A stretch of DNA of 64,000 nucleotides from PALSA-278 sp963760285. GTDB lineage: Bacteria > Acidobacteriota > Terriglobia > Acidiferrales > UBA7541. The notes below the pieces were generated by a model, which saw only the letters and a list, made by a program, of their open reading frames with translations, was not told the origin of the DNA and did no database searches. Positions 35,306 through 43,469 of the stretch are shown piece by piece. The DNA lies in the NCBI GenBank assembly GCA_963760285.1, contig CAVXCI010000003.1:744001-808000 (forward strand). The letters are read 5' to 3'. How positions within the stretch are numbered: the stretch's first letter is position 1; each line of letters starts with the position of its first letter. A program made the translations under genes and the position numbers.

Positions 35306-36568
35306 ATGAACAGAAAACGGCACCAGACAGTCGGCGTGAAGGTGGGCAAATTTCAGGTGGGCGGTGGCGCGCCCATCGTGGTCCAGTCCATGACCAATAC
35401 GGACACGGTGGACGCGGTCGGCACGGCCACACAGTGCATTGAGCTGGCGCGCGCGGGCTCCGAACTGGTGCGCATCACCGTGAACATTCCCGAAGCCGCC
35501 GCGGCCGTTCCGGAAATCAAGCAGCGCATGTTGGACGCCGGCTGCGACGCTCCGCTGATTGGCGACTTCCATTACAACGGTCACGTCCTGCTGACGAAAT
35601 ATCCCGATTGCGCCGCGGCTCTCGATAAATACCGCATCAATCCCGGCAACGTGGGCCACGGCGAACGCCGCGACGAACAGTTTTCCACCATCGCCAAAAT
35701 CGCGCGCGACCACGCCAAGCCGGTGCGCATCGGCGTGAATGGCGGTTCGCTGAACCAGGAACTGGTGATGCGCAAGATGCAGGAAAACACCGACCGCGAC
35801 CTGGGCCTTTCGTCCGAAGAAATCATCAACGAGTGCATGGTGATTTCCGCGCTGGAATCCACGGAACTGGCGCTGAAATGCGGCCTGCGAAAAGATCAGA
35901 TCATCATTTCCTGCAAAGTTTCCCGGCCCACGGACTTGATCGCCATCTATCGCGAACTGGCGCGCCAGACCGAGCAGCCGTTGCACCTCGGCCTGACCGA
36001 AGCGGGCATGGGAACGAAAGGAATGGTGTGGTCTTCCGCGGCGATTGGCATTCTGCTGGACGAAGGCATCGGAGACACCATCCGCATTTCGCTGACGCCC
36101 CGCCCCGGCGGCGACCGCCGCGAGGAAGTTTACGCCGCGTGCGAACTGCTGCAATCGCTGGGACTGCGCTCCTTCGCGCCCAGCGTCACCGCCTGTCCCG
36201 GCTGCGGCCGCACCACCAGCACCACGTTTCAGGAACTGGCCGAGACGGTTCAGAAATATGTTCGCGACATGATGCCGCAATGGAAGACGCAATTTGAAGG
36301 CGTGGAAGAACTGAAACTGGCGGTGATGGGCTGCATCGTCAACGGTCCCGGAGAATCCAAGGCCGCAAACATCGGCATCAGCCTGCCGGGAACCGGCGAA
36401 GCGCCCAGTTGCCCGGTTTACATTGACGGCCAGAAATTTGTGACCCTGAAAGGCAACTATCAGGAACTCTCCGTGGCGTTTCAGGCGCTGATTGACGATT
36501 ACGTGAGCACGCGCTATGCGCGGCGCGAAACGGTGGCCGCCGTGGTCCCCAGCAACGCGCGCGGCTGA
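35306..36568 (+). CDS. ispG: 4-hydroxy-3-methylbut-2-en-1-yl diphosphate synthase (IspG/GcpE)
   Basis: The 420-residue protein is the [4Fe-4S] enzyme of the MEP isoprenoid pathway, converting ME-cPP to HMBPP. VGGGAPIVVQSMTNTDT opens the barrel domain, and YRINPGNVG and GVNGGSLNQEL are family motifs. The cluster cysteines are Cys297 and Cys300 (ACPGCGRTT) and Cys343 (MGCIVNGPGE). The ATG follows AAGGGAG. Length is normal for the single-domain bacterial form plus a modest insertion. Confidence 0.97.
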   Translation: MNRKRHQTVGVKVGKFQVGGGAPIVVQSMTNTDTVDAVGTATQCIELARAGSELVRITVNIPEAAAAVPEIKQRMLDAGCDAPLIGDFHYNGHVLLTKYPDCAAALDKYRINPGNVGHGERRDEQFSTIAKIARDHAKPVRIGVNGGSLNQELVMRKMQENTDRDLGLSSEEIINECMVISALESTELALKCGLRKDQIIISCKVSRPTDLIAIYRELARQTEQPLHLGLTEAGMGTKGMVWSSAAIGILLDEGIGDTIRISLTPRPGGDRREEVYAACELLQSLGLRSFAPSVTACPGCGRTTSTTFQELAETVQKYVRDMMPQWKTQFEGVEELKLAVMGCIVNGPGESKAANIGISLPGTGEAPSCPVYIDGQKFVTLKGNYQELSVAFQALIDDYVSTRYARRETVAAVVPSNARG

Positions 36569-36661
36569 AGTTTTTCCGGCCGGTCCTTCCCTGTCTTTAT
36601 CCGCAATTCCTGAATTCCTTTGCGCCGCGGCTGGCCAGTCGGCGTAGAATGCCGTTCCTGC

Positions 36662-38419
36662 ATGACCACGCCTTCCAACTCCCTGTCCGCTCACCGCCCG
36701 CACTATGCCCGCCGCGGATTCTGGTGCCTGATGGCCACGCAATTCCAGGGGGTCTTTGGCGACAACGCATTCAAGAACCTGGTGATCCTGCTGATTCTGG
36801 GCGCGGGGCTGAGCACATCAACCACAAACAAACTCGTGCCCGCGGTGCTGTTCCTTTTTTCACTCCCGTTCATTCTGTTTTCCATGGGCGGAGGTTATCT
36901 CGCGGACCGCTTCAGCAAACGCACCGTCACCATTGGCACCAAGGTTTTCGAAATCGGCGTGGCCCTCGTGGCGCTCATCGGCCTGGCCACGGGCAACTTC
37001 CCTCTGGAACTGCTGGCGGTATTTCTCTTCAGCACGGAGGGCGCGCTGTTTGGCCCCACGAAGTATGGATTGCTTCCGGAACTCCTGCCGGAGCGGTTGC
37101 TTTCCTGGGGCAACGGCGTCCTTGAACTGGGAACGTTCCTGGCCATTCTGACGGGCACTATGGCCGCGGGATACTTGTCCGACATCTTCCGCGGACGGCA
37201 GGGATGGTCCGGCGTAGTTTTCCTGGCGCTTGCATTCGTGGGCACCACTACAAGTCTGGGGATCACACGGCTTCCCGCCGCGGATCCGCAACGGCGCCTG
37301 CGGCTGAATTTCCTGTCCGATTTGCGCGCGGCCATCGTGGAAATGCGCCGCGATCACCTGCTATGGCAGGCCGTGGTGGGAAACACCACGTTCTGGTTCC
37401 TGGGCGGCCTTTTGCAGCCGGTAATAATTCTTTACGGTAAAGAGGTGATGCATCTCAGCGACGCGCACAATACCTGGCTGCAAGCGGCGCTGGCCGTGGG
37501 CATTGGCGCGGGGAGTCTGGCCGTGGGTTACCTCTCAGGCGGGCGAATCGAGTACGGACTAGTCCCTCTGGGTACTATGGGCATGACCGTAGCCGCCGTC
37601 TGGCTGGGCTTCAGCGCGCCCGTTTTTTACCATATCCTGCTCGAGCTGGCCGTGCTGGGATTTTTCGCGGGATTTTTCAGCGTGCCGGTTCTCGCGCTGG
37701 CGCAGCACCGCCCGGATCCAAATCGCCGCGGCCTGGTCCTGGCGGGCACGAATTTGCTCTCCTTCGTGGGGATTTTCGCCGCGGGCGGCGCGTATTACCT
37801 GTTGATTGGAGCACTGAAGCTGACGTCCGCACAGGTATTTCTCGCCGGCGCGGCGATTACTCTTCTATGCACTCTCTACGCGCTCTTCGTGGTGGAGGAT
37901 TGTGCGCTGCGCCTGTTCCTCTGGATCGTTACGCACACGGTCTGCTGGCTGCGCATCACAGGCCGCGACGCCATCCCCGAAAAAGGCAGCGTGATTTTTC
38001 TCTGCCAGAGCAATACGGCCTGGGCGGCGCTATGGCTTATATCGGCGACCAACCGGCGAATTCAGTTCGTGGAAACGCCGCCCGAATGGTGGGGACCGCT
38101 TGCGAAGAGAATGAAGTCTCGCGGCGGCGCAACAGACCCAGCGGAGACAGACGGGAAGGAAAACGACGTGGCGGCCGCGCTCTGTTCCCTGAGCCGGGGA
38201 GATGCTGCCTGCCTTCCGGATTCCACAGCGCCGCCGAATATTTCGCCGGAGGATTCAGCGGCCGCTCTCGCTCAAGACAGTGGCGCCGCCATTGTCCGCG
38301 TTACAATTTCCGCGAAGGGGCGCGGCCAGCCAAATTTCCCCGCGCCAAATTTTGAGGAGCGCTCCCGGTTCCCATTTCTCCGCGTGATTACGATTCAGTT
38401 TGCTCCCGCTTCTCCTTAG
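36662..38419 (+). CDS. LplT-like MFS transporter with a degenerate acyltransferase-like tail
   Basis: The 585-residue protein opens with an MFS domain of about twelve helices (residues about 20-420; GDNAFKNLVILLILG, FGPTKYGLLPELLPE, RRGLVLAGTNLLSFVG), the type that flips lysophospholipids (LplT) and is often fused to an acyltransferase (Aas). The tail begins like a PlsC domain (CWLRITGRDAIPEKGSVIF), but the HxxxxD catalytic motif is missing: the place reads LCQSNTAWAALWL. The rest is short and Asp/Glu/Pro-rich. It converges on the Mla-type lipid transport genes. The ATG at 36662 lies just after a TAGAAT box at 36645, so the mRNA leader may be very short. Confidence 0.8.
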   Translation: MTTPSNSLSAHRPHYARRGFWCLMATQFQGVFGDNAFKNLVILLILGAGLSTSTTNKLVPAVLFLFSLPFILFSMGGGYLADRFSKRTVTIGTKVFEIGVALVALIGLATGNFPLELLAVFLFSTEGALFGPTKYGLLPELLPERLLSWGNGVLELGTFLAILTGTMAAGYLSDIFRGRQGWSGVVFLALAFVGTTTSLGITRLPAADPQRRLRLNFLSDLRAAIVEMRRDHLLWQAVVGNTTFWFLGGLLQPVIILYGKEVMHLSDAHNTWLQAALAVGIGAGSLAVGYLSGGRIEYGLVPLGTMGMTVAAVWLGFSAPVFYHILLELAVLGFFAGFFSVPVLALAQHRPDPNRRGLVLAGTNLLSFVGIFAAGGAYYLLIGALKLTSAQVFLAGAAITLLCTLYALFVVEDCALRLFLWIVTHTVCWLRITGRDAIPEKGSVIFLCQSNTAWAALWLISATNRRIQFVETPPEWWGPLAKRMKSRGGATDPAETDGKENDVAAALCSLSRGDAACLPDSTAPPNISPEDSAAALAQDSGAAIVRVTISAKGRGQPNFPAPNFEERSRFPFLRVITIQFAPASP

Positions 38420-38429
38420 TTCCCCGATT

Positions 38430-39503
38430 TCAAAAAATCGAGAATTTCACCCGCAGGTATTTCTTGGGGTTCTCGTGAAAGTCTTTCAATAGTGCGCGCA
38501 TGTCCGCCGTCACGCCGGTCAGATTGTCGTAGAGCTGCGGATCGGTGAAGAATTTTCCCGCGCTTCCCGTGGTGCTGTTCAGCTTGGCGGTGGCGTCGCG
38601 AATATTGGCGGAGGCATCGCGCAGATTGTTGTAAAGCATGTCATTGGTAGCCAGCTTGCCGAGCGTGCCTTGTCCGTTCTGCACTCCGGCCAAAACTGAA
38701 TTGCCCCGCTGGACAAACTGGTTGAAGTTCTCATACATCGTGGGATCATTCACCATCTTGCCTAGCGTGCCATTTCCCGACCGTACGGCTCCCAGCACGG
38801 CGTGGGCATCATCCATGGTCTGGTCAACCTTCTGATAGAGTTCGTCGGACGTCAGGAGCTTGCCCACGGTGCCCTTGCCTTGCTGCGTGGCCGCCACTAT
38901 CGCTTGAGCGTTCACCGCCGTCGCGTTCAGGTGATCGTATAGCTGTGAATCATTTATGAGCTTGCCCAGCGAGCCTTCGCCGTGCTTCACCTTGGCCACC
39001 ATGCTCCCGATGTCCTGGGTCAGCGCATTCAAACTGTCCAGCAATTGCGATCCCCGCTGGACAACCTGCTGCATTGACCCCTGCTCTGTTCCCTGAATTG
39101 TTCCCCCATCCTGAATGGGAGAGCCGGTAAAGCCTCGCGTCACCGAAACAAAGTTATTGCCAAGCAAACCTTCCGTTTTCAGGCTGGCCCTGGAGTCCGT
39201 GCGAATATCCGGCTGGAATCTGCGCATAACGCGCATTACGAGTTGGACGCTGTCCATTTTGCCCGACGGCTGGGGATTTATGCGAATTTCCTGCACGGAG
39301 CCAACCTCAACCCCGTCCAAGCGGACCGGCGCGCCCACCTGCACGCCTTCGACTTCCGGAAGGTAGGTTTTCATGCGGTATTTCGGGCCGATGGTGCCTG
39401 TTCCCGTGATGTACAGGATGCCGACGGCCAGCAGCGCCAGCGACAACAAAACAAACACGCCAACGCGAAGTTCCACCCACGTGAGCTGCTTTACCTGCGC
39501 CAT
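38430..39503 (-). CDS. mlaD: MlaD-type MCE substrate-binding protein with tandem repeats
   Basis: The 357-residue protein has an N-terminal membrane anchor (LRVGVFVLLSLALLAVGILY) and an MCE domain (YLPEVEGVQVGAPVRLDGVE, IRTDSRASLKTEGLLGNNF). The C-terminal two thirds carries about five repeats of the form GxGTLGKLxxDxxLYxxL (for example HGEGSLGKLINDSQLYDHL and QGKGTVGKLLTSDELYQKV). These are probably helical and may form the long tube or sealing parts seen in MCE systems. It is the last gene of the operon mlaE-mlaF-mlaD. It probably moves phospholipids between the two membranes. Confidence 0.9.
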   Translation of the reverse strand: MAQVKQLTWVELRVGVFVLLSLALLAVGILYITGTGTIGPKYRMKTYLPEVEGVQVGAPVRLDGVEVGSVQEIRINPQPSGKMDSVQLVMRVMRRFQPDIRTDSRASLKTEGLLGNNFVSVTRGFTGSPIQDGGTIQGTEQGSMQQVVQRGSQLLDSLNALTQDIGSMVAKVKHGEGSLGKLINDSQLYDHLNATAVNAQAIVAATQQGKGTVGKLLTSDELYQKVDQTMDDAHAVLGAVRSGNGTLGKMVNDPTMYENFNQFVQRGNSVLAGVQNGQGTLGKLATNDMLYNNLRDASANIRDATAKLNSTTGSAGKFFTDPQLYDNLTGVTADMRALLKDFHENPKKYLRVKFSIF

Positions 39504-39535
39504 TTCCCCGCCTCCTTTTGCTCCACGAAAAATCC

Positions 39536-40360
39536 TCAGCGAGCTGATGCAAGAAATCGTTCCAGATATGGATCCTTGGAATTCATCACCGCCAGGGCGT
39601 CTCCTTCAAATGCGGACACGCCATCGCGCAGAAACAACGCGTGGGTCACCGGCATCGCGACCTTCGCTCCATTGGAGCCGGCGTTCACCACGTGGCCTTT
39701 CCCGGGGTCGAAGCGGTAATTTGCCAGGCCGAACAGATCCTGCAGGCGATGCGTGGCCATCACCGAGGTGACGCCCTGTAGATCGCGGAGCCGAATCAGC
39801 AACGAAATAATCGTCTGCGCCGTCACCGGGTCCAGCCCCGCCGTGGGAGAGTCATAAAACACCACGTCCGGCCGGCTGACCAGGGCGCGCGCGATGGATA
39901 CGCGGCGGCGCATGCCGCCGGAAAGCTCCGGTGGAAATTTGTCCAGGAAATCCTCCATTTCCACAAAACGCAGGGCCTCCCGCACGCGTTCTTCCGTCTC
40001 TTCTTCCGCCGTATGCTCCTCGTGGAGGCGAAAAGCCACGTTCTCCCTGACGGTGAGAGAATCAAACAATGCTCCTTCCTGAAATACGAATCCAATGTGC
40101 GCGCGGAACGCCAGGAGTTCTGTTTCGCTCATCTGATTCAGATCGTGCCCCATCACCGCGATGTCGCCGGCGTCCGGCCGTATGAGTCCCGCGGCGAGCT
40201 TCAGCAGCACCGTCTTTCCCGAGCCACTCTCGCCCAGCAGCACCTTCGTTTCTCCGCGCACCAGGGAAAAGGACAGGCCGCGCAACACTTCCTTCCCGCC
40301 AAATCCGATGTGTACGTCGTGAAAAACGATTACCGGAGAAGTTGCCGCTGTATCAGACAT
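39536..40360 (-). CDS. mlaF: MlaF-type ABC ATPase with Ser in place of the Walker B glutamate
   Basis: I start at ATG 40360 (GAGGGA upstream), giving 274 residues. Walker A is GESGSGKT, the signature is LSGGMRRRV, and the H-loop is in SVMATHRLQDL. Walker B reads VVFYDSPTAGLDP, so the catalytic Glu that normally follows the Asp is Ser. In most ABC ATPases loss of this residue greatly slows ATP hydrolysis. The gene lies between mlaE and mlaD and should energise lipid transport. The Ser is seen directly; whether activity is lost is inference. Confidence 0.9.
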   Translation of the reverse strand: MSDTAATSPVIVFHDVHIGFGGKEVLRGLSFSLVRGETKVLLGESGSGKTVLLKLAAGLIRPDAGDIAVMGHDLNQMSETELLAFRAHIGFVFQEGALFDSLTVRENVAFRLHEEHTAEEETEERVREALRFVEMEDFLDKFPPELSGGMRRRVSIARALVSRPDVVFYDSPTAGLDPVTAQTIISLLIRLRDLQGVTSVMATHRLQDLFGLANYRFDPGKGHVVNAGSNGAKVAMPVTHALFLRDGVSAFEGDALAVMNSKDPYLERFLASAR

Positions 40361-40404
40361 GGCGCTTGTTCCCTCGCGCAACGCAACCGTGCCGCGCACC
40401 GCGG

Positions 40405-41202
40405 CTATTGAAAGATGAACAGCATGATGCGGGTGATAAACAAATTCACCACCAGGAGCGTGACCGAGGAAACCACCACGGCGGACGTTGTCGCCCGTCC
40501 CACTCCCTCCGTTCCGCCACGCACGCGCAGACCCATGAAACAGGCCACCGTGGAGATAATCAGCGCAAACACCAGCGGCTTGGTGAGTCCCTGAACCACG
40601 TCGCCAAACACCAGCGCGTGAATGGCGCGATTCCAGAACTGCGCCGCGCTCAGATGCAGCTCCGTGGTGGACATAATAAAACCGCCGACCAGTCCGACGA
40701 AATCCGCCAGCAGCGTAAGCAGCGGCAGCGTCAGAAAAGTCGCCAGCACCCGCGGCACCACCAATTTTCTGAAAGGATCCGTTCCCAGCGCGCGCATGGC
40801 GTCCACCTGCTCGGTCACCACCATGGAACCCAGCTCCGAAGCAATGCCGGAGCCATTGCGTCCCGCCACCAGCAGGGCGGTGATCGTCGGGCCCAGTTCC
40901 CGGACCAGCGCCAGCGCCACCACGTCGCCGGTAAGCGCTGTTTCCCCGAAGCGCTCAAACTGCGCGGAGGTCTGCAACACCATCACCGCGCCGATGCAAA
41001 ACGCGGTCAGCAGGACAATCGGCAGCGAACCAATGCCAATGATGTCCATCTGGTCCAGCAATTCGGCTACATAAAGCGGAGGGGTGAAAACATCCCGGAA
41101 CGTTCGAAAACACAGTAAGGAATAGTCCTGCAGGGCCAGGATCGGCCGTTTGACGAGGCCACCAACGAACGCGGATAGCGATATTTCGGCTGCTTCAGCC
41201 AT
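40405..41202 (-). CDS. mlaE: MlaE-type ABC permease
   Basis: The 265-residue membrane protein matches the MlaE family. It contains FCIGAVMVLQTSAQFERFG, LVRELGPTITALLVAGRNGS, GIASELGSMVVTEQVDAMRA (the family's EQ..A..LG region) and LGTDPFRKLVVPRVLA. About five or six membrane helices are visible. It is the permease of the Mla-type complex, 44 bp upstream of mlaF on the same strand. Confidence 0.93.
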   Translation of the reverse strand: MAEAAEISLSAFVGGLVKRPILALQDYSLLCFRTFRDVFTPPLYVAELLDQMDIIGIGSLPIVLLTAFCIGAVMVLQTSAQFERFGETALTGDVVALALVRELGPTITALLVAGRNGSGIASELGSMVVTEQVDAMRALGTDPFRKLVVPRVLATFLTLPLLTLLADFVGLVGGFIMSTTELHLSAAQFWNRAIHALVFGDVVQGLTKPLVFALIISTVACFMGLRVRGGTEGVGRATTSAVVVSSVTLLVVNLFITRIMLFIFQ

Positions 41203-41326
41203 CGGCGCCCGGATTTACGGATTTGCTATGCACTCCCGAAGAAGCCTATCTTCCGCCTCGCGCGGCGTCAAGCCATGTGATTGGAATTGCACCCATGCGG
41301 ACGGCGAAAAGCCGCGCCCGCGACGG

Positions 41327-41743
41327 TTATTTCCGCGCCCCGATTCGCTTCTCCCAGCCTTCCTGCTCCGCCTTTCCCCAATGGGCCACCTCGATGTGGA
41401 AGCCGTCGGGATCAACGATGTTGAATTTGCCGGCGGGCAAATAATTCGGGAAATTGATGGGCGGCACTTTGATGCCCGCGGCCAAAAGCTGCTCGCGCAG
41501 GCCGGCCAGGTCGGGCGTGTACATGCAAAACATCACCGCCTGAACGGAGGGGTCCACCGTCTCCCCTTCCTCCGCCCGCAGGAACATCACCGCGCCGCCT
41601 TCGCAATGCAGGCGCGCCCATCCCAAAGGCTTGCAACCATCCGTGTCAATGGTGGCGAACCCCAGCATCTCGTAGAACCGGATGGACCGCTCGATCTCCG
41701 CCACGTGCAGCAACGGCGTTGAATACCCAACTTTGGCGTTCAT
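41327..41743 (-). CDS. VOC-family (glyoxalase/bleomycin-resistance fold) protein
   Basis: From ATG 41743 (GGGAG six bases upstream) the protein is 138 residues. It has the single-repeat VOC fold: PLLHVAEIERSIRFYEMLGF, ARLHCEGGAVMFLRAEEG and FNIVDPDGFHIEVAHWG. The conserved His and Glu that bind metal in this superfamily are present in HVAEIERS and HIEVAHWG. Substrate cannot be inferred. It lies 124 bp upstream of mlaE on the same strand and could share a transcript. Confidence 0.85.
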   Translation of the reverse strand: MNAKVGYSTPLLHVAEIERSIRFYEMLGFATIDTDGCKPLGWARLHCEGGAVMFLRAEEGETVDPSVQAVMFCMYTPDLAGLREQLLAAGIKVPPINFPNYLPAGKFNIVDPDGFHIEVAHWGKAEQEGWEKRIGARK

Positions 41744-41829
41744 AATGCTCCCTACTATACGGTCTCGAACCTTCCGCTTCAATCGGTCCGCTGCTGGCGG
41801 CCGGGCAATGCCCTAATTGGGGCTGCGCC

Positions 41830-41965
41830 TTACAGACATGCTCTTGATTTCTCGTCATGATGGCGAAGAACAGATCAGAACCATATCCGGATAGGAGCAA
41901 AAAGGCCGCCCTCCTCAATTATGAGGGTCCCATGCGCGAAAACAACGTTTCTAATAGGGACGCCA
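41830..41965. repeat. Dispersed intergenic element, partial copy C
   Basis: The left part TTACAGACATGCTCTTGATTT and the middle ATCAGAACCATATCCGGAT align with copies A and B, and one motif TTTCTAATAGGGACGC is at 41948-41963. The second motif 65 bp away is absent, and about 30 extra bases lie in the middle. This is a decayed or rearranged member of the family. Confidence 0.5.
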
Positions 41966-42001
41966 GGGGAATAGAAATCTCCTTAACTCATGTGGAATCA
42001 C

Positions 42002-42382
42002 TCATTTGATATTTTCTACCCGGTACAAAAACACACGTTGTGGCGTCGCCCATTTCAGCCGGTTCCCAGCAGTAATTTCCGCCAGAAAGTCCGTTTCGAG
42101 GAGCGTGACACCTCCATGGCCAACGAAGAGGAAACAGGTCCCGCTTTGATTTCCAGGGCGAACGGAATGCGGTGCGGGAATGCGGCTGCGTTTAGCGGGG
42201 TTCCTTCCGGGTGGCGCGAGCAAGAGCGCGAATGGCAGAATGCCGCAAGCAACGACCACCCGGCGCGCGTGTATTTCGTCTTCATCGTCCAGGGCGAGAC
42301 GAAATCCTGCTCCATGCGGCTCAACACAATTCACCTTAAGGGGAGCGCAACAACATTCCGGCGGGCATATGCCTCCGCGCAC
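42002..42382 (-). pseudogene. Probable remnant of an FAD/NAD(P)-binding oxidoreductase
   Basis: The open frame reads GAGFRLALDDEDEIHARRVV and VVACGILPFA, which resembles the segment of flavoprotein monooxygenases just before the second Rossmann motif. That is followed by FLFVGHGGVTLLETDFLAEI, which looks like a damaged VVGGGQSALE motif. Both ends of the protein are missing and no start is sensible. I rate this as a relic. The match is by eye. Confidence 0.42.
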
Positions 42383-42600
42383 TTCGTCGCCATCATTGGA
42401 TCGGTTCTGAGCGGAATGGAAATCGCAGGATCAACAGATTAGGCACTGACCCAGCCTGGAGAACGTAAGCCCCCTAGACGGGCCGCAGGATTACCAGAAT
42501 TCCCACGGCAACGCCGCAAACAGATTGTCCCCGTTCCGCGCGCCGACGGGATTTTGGCGGACGACAGGCGCGTCCATGCGTGCGCCGCCGGAAATCACCG

Positions 42601-43182
42601 CTAGAACCGCACCACCAGGCCGGTGGTAAATTTGGCGTTGTTCTGCGTGCTGGTGGCATTACTGAAAAACCGGGTCTGCAGGAAATCTCCCTCCACGCGC
42701 CACGCGACGTGCTTGACGATGCCGAAATCCACGCCGGCGCCAATTTCGTCCGCAAACGAAGTATCCCGGTTGGACAAATTGAATCCGCTGCCGTGAATTT
42801 CTCCCGCCCCAAAAAGCGCCTGGACATACGGACGGACCCGCCCCTTTCCCACGGAAACTCGCGGCCCGAACAATTGCGTGTAGACGTTTCTGTTCACCGT
42901 GCCAACCTGGCATCCCGAACTAAACGGAACCGCGCAAAGCGATGCGTTCGACAAGGATCCATAACTGCCGCCAAAATCCGCCACGACTCCCAACCAGTGC
43001 GTGGGTTTAAATTCCAGCGATCCATTCCAGCCGTTCAATCCCCCGCGTCCAGAGGTGTTAAAACCGTTGGGCGCGTTCACATACGAATACCCGAAATAAA
43101 CATTGGCCCTGGACTGGTCCTGGGCGCTCGCCGCGCCGGTAAGGGCCATCACAAGAAAAGCCGCTACGATAAGTTTACGCAC
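42601..43182 (-). CDS. Outer-membrane beta-barrel protein (OmpA-like porin fold)
   Basis: I start at the GTG at 43182, which has CAGGAGG upstream and gives a clean signal peptide (LIVAAFLVMALTGAASAQ) and 193 residues. The body alternates polar and nonpolar residues as in an eight-stranded barrel (ANVYFGYSYVNA, GWNGSLEFKPTHWLGVVADF, VRPYVQALFGAGE, AWRVEGDFLQTRFF). It ends in the typical C-terminal TTGLVVRF with a terminal Phe. The protein is probably a small structural porin-like protein; no ligand is inferred. Confidence 0.85.
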   Translation of the reverse strand: MRKLIVAAFLVMALTGAASAQDQSRANVYFGYSYVNAPNGFNTSGRGGLNGWNGSLEFKPTHWLGVVADFGGSYGSLSNASLCAVPFSSGCQVGTVNRNVYTQLFGPRVSVGKGRVRPYVQALFGAGEIHGSGFNLSNRDTSFADEIGAGVDFGIVKHVAWRVEGDFLQTRFFSNATSTQNNAKFTTGLVVRF

Positions 43183-43469
43183 TGGTTCACAAGCCTCCTG
43201 AAATTTACAGACATGAGGGCAACCGCGGCAAGCCGCGGTTGCCCCCAATATAGCGAAACCCAGGGCCAGCACAAAAGTTGCACGTTGCGGGAAAGGCTGC
43301 GCCCATCACGAATTGCCCCGGCATGTGAAATACTGCCTTGGAGCGGGCGCAGTTTTGGCGAGGAATGGCGGCAAGAAAAGCCATGAACCTTGATGGAACT
43401 GACAGACTGCCGGACGGGAGTCGTCCATGACGAAGCCGTCGTCATGGACGAAGTTCCTGGCGGAGACAG
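43183..43469. other. Spacer between the beta-barrel gene and the efflux operon end
   Basis: No gene is visible in these 287 bp. The promoter of the beta-barrel gene should lie here. I could not place a clear -10/-35 pair. Confidence 0.4.

Larger units (their letters stand above)
41744..42600. other. Gene-poor region with a degenerate repeat element and a flavoprotein remnant
   Basis: The 857-bp region contains element copy C (41830-41965) and the decayed frame at 42002-42382. A plus-strand frame at 41990-42442 overlaps the remnant and has no gene-like features. From 42443 to 42600 I see nothing. Confidence 0.5.

Noticed and set aside
35285..36742. Minus-strand frame opposite ispG
   Set aside because: IspG on the plus strand is unmistakable; the reverse frame is a shadow.
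41990..42442. Plus-strand 150-codon frame as a gene
   Set aside because: No ribosome site and no family features; the opposite strand shows flavoprotein-like remnants instead.
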